NCBI RefSeq assembly: GCF_030272615.1
Contig: NC_081409.1
Span: forward strand, 651,282,468-651,344,467
Length of the DNA stretch: 62,000 bases
Direction: 5' to 3'
Source of the DNA: Cryptomeria japonica
Taxonomy: Eukaryota; Streptophyta; Pinopsida; Cupressales; Cupressaceae
The position numbers were made by a program, and so were the translations under genes. Below the pieces are notes generated by a model. It worked only from the letters and a program-made list of their open reading frames with translations, ran no database searches and was not told the origin of the DNA. Positions 56,217 through 62,000 of this stretch are shown piece after piece (within the stretch, counting starts at the first letter, position 1; every line of letters begins with the position of its first letter).

Positions 56217-56689
56217 TGTGAGAATTTGTGAAATGCGAATCCCACAAGCCCAGTTATCTTCTGCAAGAATACCTGTCACACAATAAGAGAAAATTGAACA
56301 ACAAAGAGAATTGAAGACAATTAACAATAATTGAATGTATTGCTTAATTACAATGAAGGATATGACATTCTTATAAAGAAATCTAACACTAAAGATAGAA
56401 ATCCTAAATGGTGAAATCTATAAGATAGATTGAGAGTTAAAATAGAATGCATGAATTGGTCATGTATGCACAAAAAATATAATAGAATAATTAATGTATC
56501 AAACTCTCGAAATTCTAAACTTAGCTTGCTTTTCCTAGTTTGCATTATGCATGGAGATAAATATTAATTAATTATTCGTAATTAATTAATTAACTAACTA
56601 ATAAATACTAATAATTAATTACTAAGGCATCATTTAGTGAATTAATGCAAGCAAGTGAATAAATAATATATGAATTATTTATTCCAACA
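56217..56689 (-). repeat. Element 5 5' LTR
   Basis: TGTGAGAATTTG to ATTCCAACA on the plus strand. It is collinear with the left LTR with scattered substitutions and small deletions. Confidence 0.9.
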
Positions 56690-57604
56690 TTGATTAGTCA
56701 TCTGATGGCCATATATTTCCGCACCAACTTCTATATTTCCGCACCAACTTCTGAACCTTGGTTGACATTAAAGATATTAAAAACAATCTTCCATTACAAC
56801 AAGTTCAACATCAATGAAAAACAAGCTCATGATTTTAACACTACTGAAATTATTGCAAGAGATTGAAATCACTAGCATGTTAAACCTAAGAATATATATC
56901 ATTTTTTGGTAACTTTGCTTGAATTCCTTATAAAAAGGGGGAGAAAGTTCTATTTTAAATATTCAAAAATGAAAATTTACAGTAAAATTCCAAAATCTCA
57001 AAGAATTTCAGTAAAATCTGAATATAGTGAAAAGATTTCACTCGAGATTTATTCCTATCAAGAGAGTAAAAAATGAGGGCCCAAGTGGCCATAGGCTTCC
57101 CTTTTAAAGATAACATGATTATAAATTTATATAAAAAAAAATGACTTATATTAGATAGCATAACTTTTTTAATGTAGTTTTAATTTATGTCTTGGAATGG
57201 ATAAGAACATAAGGATATACTTGTCCAAGTCATGGACATAACTTGAGAATCGAATAATATTATAGAGTGAATAGACCAGTAGAAAAAGGATTATTTATAT
57301 ACACATGTTAGTGTGCATAAATTAATTTACCATTCAAGCCTTAATATGTTGAGTCTCATTTGGGATGCAATGGATTATTTTCGTTAAATGATCATGTTTA
57401 ATCTTAGATTCGTGAGAGGTATCCTCCATCATGTATGTGGTATCATGGACTTGTTTATGTTTTATTTTAAAAGAGTGATTTTTTATTTTTCTACACCAGT
57501 TTTGAGGCAAGCACTATGTATTTTTATACATTAAATAAATAACTAAAAGAGAGTCTAAATGCGCGAGTCAATTTGAAACCCTAATTTTGGATTGTAATAA
57601 CATT
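56690..57604. other. No gene recognised; one perfect 20-bp tandem duplication
   Basis: TATATTTCCGCACCAACTTC is present twice in direct contact (56712-56731 and 56732-56751). The rest is AT-rich without coding motifs. Confidence 0.55.
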
Positions 57605-58400
57605 TCTATAAATTTCTTGATTGCATTCTTATATACCAAAAAAATTGCTGAGTATGAAGCCCTTATAGTTGGATTGTGTGCTACTTCATCTCTTAGAATT
57701 TAATATTTACATATCTTTGGTGATTCACATCTGATTCTAAGACAAGTAATGATATTCACATTTGATTCTAAGACAAGCAATGACAAACTTATCAAGAAAA
57801 ACAAAATAAACTATCTGAATATTTTGATTTAGTCTAATCATTGTTAAAGAACTTCACTTATTATACCATATAGACGATTCCACAGAAAGATAAACAACAT
57901 GCGGATGTAATGGCGAATGTTGCTTCTATTATATGCCTTGGCAATTTATTTATAGATTACGAATTTATTATCCATAAACTTATCTCACCCATTATTTTAG
58001 AGATCTCTTCTATGATTTCTTATTGTTATAACATTGATCTTGATGAGTGGCACACCAATATATTTTGATATTTGTGTGATGGATCCTTTACAGTTTGTAC
58101 TACTAAGAATGTTTGAGCTTCTATATGTTAAATCACCACAAGCATTCTCTAAGATAAAATGGTCTTCTCCTTTGATGTCTGAACAAATCAAAGGCCCTTA
58201 TTGCCCTTAAGGAAGCCCATTGAGGTGCTTATAGGGGGAACTTTGGTGGTAGATCTTTGATTAGAAAATTACTTCATATGGGTTACAATTGGCAATCTAT
58301 GAAAAAATATTCTTTTCTCTTTGTCAAAAAGTGCCCTCAATGTCAACAACATATCAAAGATTACATTTGAAGTAGATTATATCAGAGAAATGTTAGAAGT
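57605..58400 (+). pseudogene. Ty3/Gypsy (Tat-like) RNase H and integrase zinc-finger remnant
   Basis: In shifting frames it shows the RNase H pieces IAEYEALIVGLCATSS (about 57645) and FGDSHLILRQV, a segment matching HADVMANVASI (about 57900), and then the integrase zinc finger, GNFGGRSLIRKLL with CPQCQQH (about 58332-58352). The IAEYEALI type of RNase H is characteristic of the Tat/Athila side of plant Gypsy elements. Numerous stops and shifts show great age. Confidence 0.75.
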
Positions 58401-58449
58401 CTAAAATTTGAAGGTCTACATGATATGTCTTTCATATATCTTGTCATAA

Positions 58450-58846
58450 TTGAAATGGGTGCCTCATATCTTGGTTGTAGCTCAATTCTTAGATTAGGAG
58501 ATTTGTATCTTGTAGGCTGGTTCTTGAAAATGTAATCTGGGGTTGGTGTTTCCATTTGACATTGTAATGCATGTGTGTTGGTGCCTACAAAATATTATGA
58601 GTTCTTTATTATCTTTGTGAGGTTTCATTTGGGTAGTGGATCCATGCAACTATTCTGAGAATGGTTTTTCTGTACTTGGTTTACATGTATATGTGGTGTT
58701 TGCATATGTTGATATGTGTTTAGTTAATCATTTGGCTAGATGCCTTGAATATGATGTGAGATTTGGTAGTCTTCTAGATTGTGTTAAATTTGAAGTTTGA
58801 CATATATTGGTTCAACACTCTTGCAATATATCTGTATGATTAATGA
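58450..58846 (+). repeat. Copia-type LTR end preceding a PBS
   Basis: T/G-rich sequence with LTR-like words (GGGGTTGGTGTTTCC near 58541) runs up to a PBS. The start and exact end are not defined, and the terminal CA appears mutated. Confidence 0.45.
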
Positions 58847-58860
58847 TTGGTATTAAAGCC
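58847..58860 (+). other. Primer binding site of a Copia relic
   Basis: TTGGTATTAAAGCC resembles the tRNA-iMet-type site with two changes and is placed just before a gag remnant. Confidence 0.65.
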
Positions 58861-58929
58861 AACTTCCCTAGAAGAAATTTAACAAATTGATGTAGATCTA
58901 GGAAGGCACACACAATTGATTAGGATGGT

Positions 58930-59225
58930 CTTTCTTCAAATAAGGCACCATTGTTTTATGGAGAAAATTATGCATTTTGGAGTGTAAGGATGGGAGCCTA
59001 TTCGGGTTTGATGTTTTTCAAGCAACTATGAATGGCTAGATCTATTGCAAAGAATTCTCCAGGAGATTAGGCTGGCAAGAAGGCTTGTGAAAAAATGCTA
59101 GGGTAGTAAATGTTATTTTTCATGCTTTATGAAACTCTAAGTTTGTGAAGATGATACATTGTAGGACAATAAAGGAAGCATGAGACTAAAATATTGAGAA
59201 ATGGATCCTTTGCCTAGAAATAAAA
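58930..59225 (+). pseudogene. Copia gag N-terminal remnant
   Basis: APLFYGENYAFWSVRM (about 58944-58991) is the conserved gag entry block of plant Copia elements. After stops come GKKACEKML and, further on, a decayed helix region. The rest of the element is not visible. Confidence 0.7.
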
Positions 59226-60205
59226 AATCTAGACTTATTCATTCACCATTTCCAATTACAAATCATTTTATTGGTGAAATGACCACTTAGTTCTAGCTTT
59301 ATTCCTCAAGGACCTTTGAACACTTTGATTAGTTGTTCCTCTTTTTTATTTGATATAATTGGATATGGTTTTGATTATGATTATGCAAGATCTAAGTAAA
59401 ATGAGACATAGAAGACCCTATAACCAAAGAAGCAATAGTCTGCAAAAAAATCTTGATTATACCCGGTTAGTAATGAATCTTTGAGCGAACCGATTTATTC
59501 CTTGAAAAAATCTTGATTCACGAAAAGTCCATTGACATGTTTTCAATGATTTTTTGTATTTAAATCGCATTTAAATCATGTTATAACTCCCTAAAAATTG
59601 CAAAAAAAAAAAAGATTTTTTTTTTTGTTGTTGTAAAAACTCACAAAACCCTAGAAAACTCGCGAAATGGTTGAATTTCTTAGAAATAGGGCTGATTTGA
59701 GACAAAATCAAAGTCAATGTGGAATCAACGTTGAAACAATTTATTATTTTATCCCTTAGTTTTATTTTTGACCTTTGAAAATCCCTAAATAAAGGAGTGG
59801 GAGGAGCAATGGCTGTGATCAACCGAAGTTGAAAGAGTTTCAATCATCCTAAATCATGGGTGGCATATGAGAGAGTGTCAAAGCAGCTAGCAAATCTTCT
59901 CTAAATGCAGCTTTGTTATGACTCAAGCTCTTTGCACACCTCACCCCATGGATTTTGATGCAAACAAGTGTATAATTAATATTGTACACTAGCTTTAAAA
60001 TTAATACTGTTATGCACTATTATTGATGGAGCTTTGATGGGGAAGGAGCGAACCTCTATAGTCTATAATTAATACTATAAAGTAGTTTTCATATTTAAAC
60101 TATTAGAGAATATGAATATATATTAAAAGTTGTATAATAAACTATAAATTAAAAATAATGTAAGATTTATAATGTACATATTTACTATTTAATATAATAT
60201 ATAAT
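59226..60205. other. No gene recognised; A/T-rich spacer
   Basis: The first ~180 bp may be further decayed gag. AAAACTCGCGAAATGG near 59650 resembles the ACTCG-type motifs beyond the hAT gene, but only weakly. Poly-A and poly-T runs lie at 59600-59632. Confidence 0.4.
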
Positions 60206-60460
60206 ATATATTTTTTTGATGGAGGAAACCTGGGTTTTTAACTTGGTATGTTCCTAGGGAGACCACTTATAGAGGGTCTCTTCTCACGAGGCCTTTCATG
60301 TGCGGCCATCATTCCCCACACTTGTTCAAATTCGTGAGCTCAACAACCCAGCAAAAGGAAAAGGCCTGCGCGCTCAGTAGCCCAACAAGTGTTTGAATCT
60401 TGGTGGCTGCCTCACCAACGAAGTGTTTCTACTACGACACTAAACGTCCAAAGACAAAAA
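60206..60460 (-). repeat. Possible SINE-like or short interspersed segment
   Basis: This is an island of higher GC inside AT-rich DNA. On the minus strand it contains CAAGATTCAAACAC, loosely like a pol III B box, and ends near an A-rich run (complement of TTTTTTTGATGG at 60211). No A box or duplication is secure. Confidence 0.25.
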
Positions 60461-61465
60461 TAATAGATATAGATAAAAATATATTATTTATAATTTATAA
60501 TTGATAAAGTTTATTTTTGCTCAAACAAAGTCATACAATTCATTATGTGAAGAATATATCCAAATTGCTCCGTGAAATAAATCTGAATGATAAAAAACAA
60601 GCTTACATACTTGTAATAAAACAACCTCCAACACATAATCATTAAAATTTGTCTGAACCTAAAATAGTAGTTGCAAGCTAGGCATTGCAAAAAGTAGTGG
60701 GTTGCTAATGTTTTACTTCAACTAAACAAATGCCTTTTATTGAATTTTGCCCCATTTAAAAGACTTACCAATTTCCATCAGGGAATATAAATAATTGCAC
60801 ATGTGGAATATGATTTGATAATCTTTCTCAAATATTTAACCACCCCTAGAAAACTCCTTGCCTCAATCACAATGAAAGTCTTGGATCACTTCAAAATGAC
60901 TTTCACTTTTATTAAATTCCTAAGAATAGTTGGATCACCATTTGATAAATTTTAATCTCAGCTACTTCACAGACTTAGCTAATCTTTGATTTCAGACTTA
61001 TACAACTATTTGGTGTATTTGGTGATTGCTCTTCTAAAAATTAACTGAATATTTGCCTATGTAATCAGCAATATGAATATAAACAACAAAAATCTATTTT
61101 CTACAAATCATGGGCTAAAATCTATTTTATTTACTCTCTATATCTCTATGCTAAGGAAATGCCCTTAAGGTTTTTATAAAAAAAGTAGTTTGTGTTTATT
61201 TTTCTACAATTTTTTTATGATTTTTTATAATCCAATGTTTTACCCATTTAAAAAAAAATGTTATACTTTTAGTTTGTCAATTTTTTCCCCAAACGATTTT
61301 TGCTGCTATGATATAAAGATCTGCAATTGTGGAATATGATTTGATAAGCTTTCTAAAATATTGAATTAACCTGACAAAACTCTTTGCAATCACAATGAGA
61401 TTTTTGGATCACTTCAAATTAGCTTTTACTTTTATTGAATTCCTAACAATAGCTGGATTGTTGTC
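60461..61465. other. No gene recognised; AT-rich spacer
   Basis: A segment near 60785-60985 (GGAATATGATTTGATAA, then TTGGATCACTTCAAAATGAC) is echoed at 61331-61455, a diverged direct duplication. No coding motif was seen. Confidence 0.45.
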
Positions 61466-62000
61466 TATTAATGATCATATCCATCGGCTTTTAATATCTG
61501 CAATATGAATTTAGGTCTTCTGCATGTCAGCTTCAAGAACGCTATCCAAATAATGAAATGTGTAAGCAAAGTCGGCTCAATTCAAATTCTAATGCATATG
61601 CGGACCAAAAAGAATTTCTCCACACACTACCAAAATTATCTAACAACATGCCACGATTACAATTTGAGCACGAAAATCAATCCACATAATCCGCACAATG
61701 ATTATTTACACAATACTCCTAAATTGCTCTATCAAACTAACAACCAGCACACAAGATCGTCTAACTCAACCATGAGTCAGCACTAGATGCCACAAACCTG
61801 GAATATGGTAGATAACACATCCGTTATGCTTTCGTGAGATCCGCGACACAAGATATAAACTTGTATTGAAGTATGGATCGATCAACTTGTTCTTTGTCAA
61901 ATATTCTATTTTCTAGTTTGTCGGACTTAACCAAAATCAATCACTCTTCCGGTATGGACAAGCTGAGCTATGCGGATGGATGCATTAGCATTAGTTGCCA
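61466..62000 (-). repeat. Inverted partial copy of LTR E
   Basis: The complement of this stretch matches the first ~530 bp of LTR E (from TGGCAACTAATGC near its start to GATATGATCA). It runs off the window end. The similarity stops at about 61466, so the R-U5 part is missing. Confidence 0.85.

Larger units (their letters stand above)
54260..56689 (-). mobile_element. Element 5: small LARD-like non-autonomous LTR retrotransposon
   Basis: The 2,430-bp element has LTRs of 492 bp (54260-54751) and 473 bp (56217-56689), near-matching duplications ATGAT (54255-54259) and TTGAT (56690-56694), a perfect PBS and a polypurine tract. Its 1.45-kb interior has no recognisable coding domain. It must have used proteins of another element. 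Confidence 0.9.

Noticed and set aside
55917-56327. Minus-strand open frame of 136 codons in Element 5
   Set aside because: It runs through the PBS into the LTR; no gag or other motif was recognised.
60206-60460. tRNA gene or confident SINE
   Set aside because: The B-box-like match is weak, no A box or cloverleaf could be drawn, and no duplication was found.

Overview
This window is nuclear DNA from a seed plant, most likely a conifer or another large-genome gymnosperm. The evidence is a dense stack of old, nested LTR retrotransposons whose genes are almost all broken, CG-to-TA type nonsense mutations, and one small island of MIKC-type MADS-box exons in otherwise gene-poor DNA. I see no rRNA, tRNA gene, CRISPR array or bacterial operon. 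The species cannot be fixed from sequence alone.

Layout. 1-2618: 3' half of a Ty3/Gypsy element (RT end, RNase H, integrase, chromodomain-like tail, 3' LTR). 2619-5130: no clear gene; a minus-strand promoter/LTR-like stretch lies at 4715-5120. 5130-12103: an old Copia-type LTR split at its TATA box by Element 1 (5925-11535, target duplication TATAT), a non-autonomous element with gag zinc knuckles, no pol, and a broken accessory reading frame of about 1,090 codons. 12104-15300: a minus-strand Copia relic split by solo LTR A (12311-13664, duplication TGCCT). 15640-27403: a minus-strand hAT (DUF659-type) transposase pseudogene split by Element 2 (16750-26254), a 9.5-kb Copia element with all domains. 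Element 2 is itself split by a 2.5-kb solo LTR (20443-22918). 27404-32457: Element 3, a Ty3/Gypsy chromovirus that cuts the same hAT gene and carries an LTR fragment in place of RNase H and most of integrase. 32458-33778: LTR B, whose two flanks do not match. 33779-37138: minus-strand Copia gag/protease relic with PBS and LTR. 38016-47906: a miniature TRIM-like element swollen by LTR C, which in turn is split by Element 4 (39024-47178, duplication CAAGC), a gag-only element with 2.3-kb LTRs. 48942-49468: three MADS-box K-domain exons of 62, 100 and 42 bp with proper splice sites. 50465-52160: a minus-strand LTR split by solo LTR E. 54260-56689: Element 5, a small LARD-like element with a perfect PBS. 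57605-59225: relics of another Gypsy and another Copia element. 61466-62000: an inverted partial copy of LTR E.

How the parts relate. No autonomous element here looks active. Element 2 is the only one retaining gag, protease, integrase, RT and RNase H, and each is broken. Elements 1, 4 and 5 and the TRIM lack pol and would have needed proteins from relatives. Three points deserve attention: the accessory reading frame of Element 1; an inverted repeat that brackets the polypurine tract and U3 start in Elements 1, 2 and 4; and the MADS-box exons, which suggest that much of this window may be giant-intron sequence of a developmental regulator gene.
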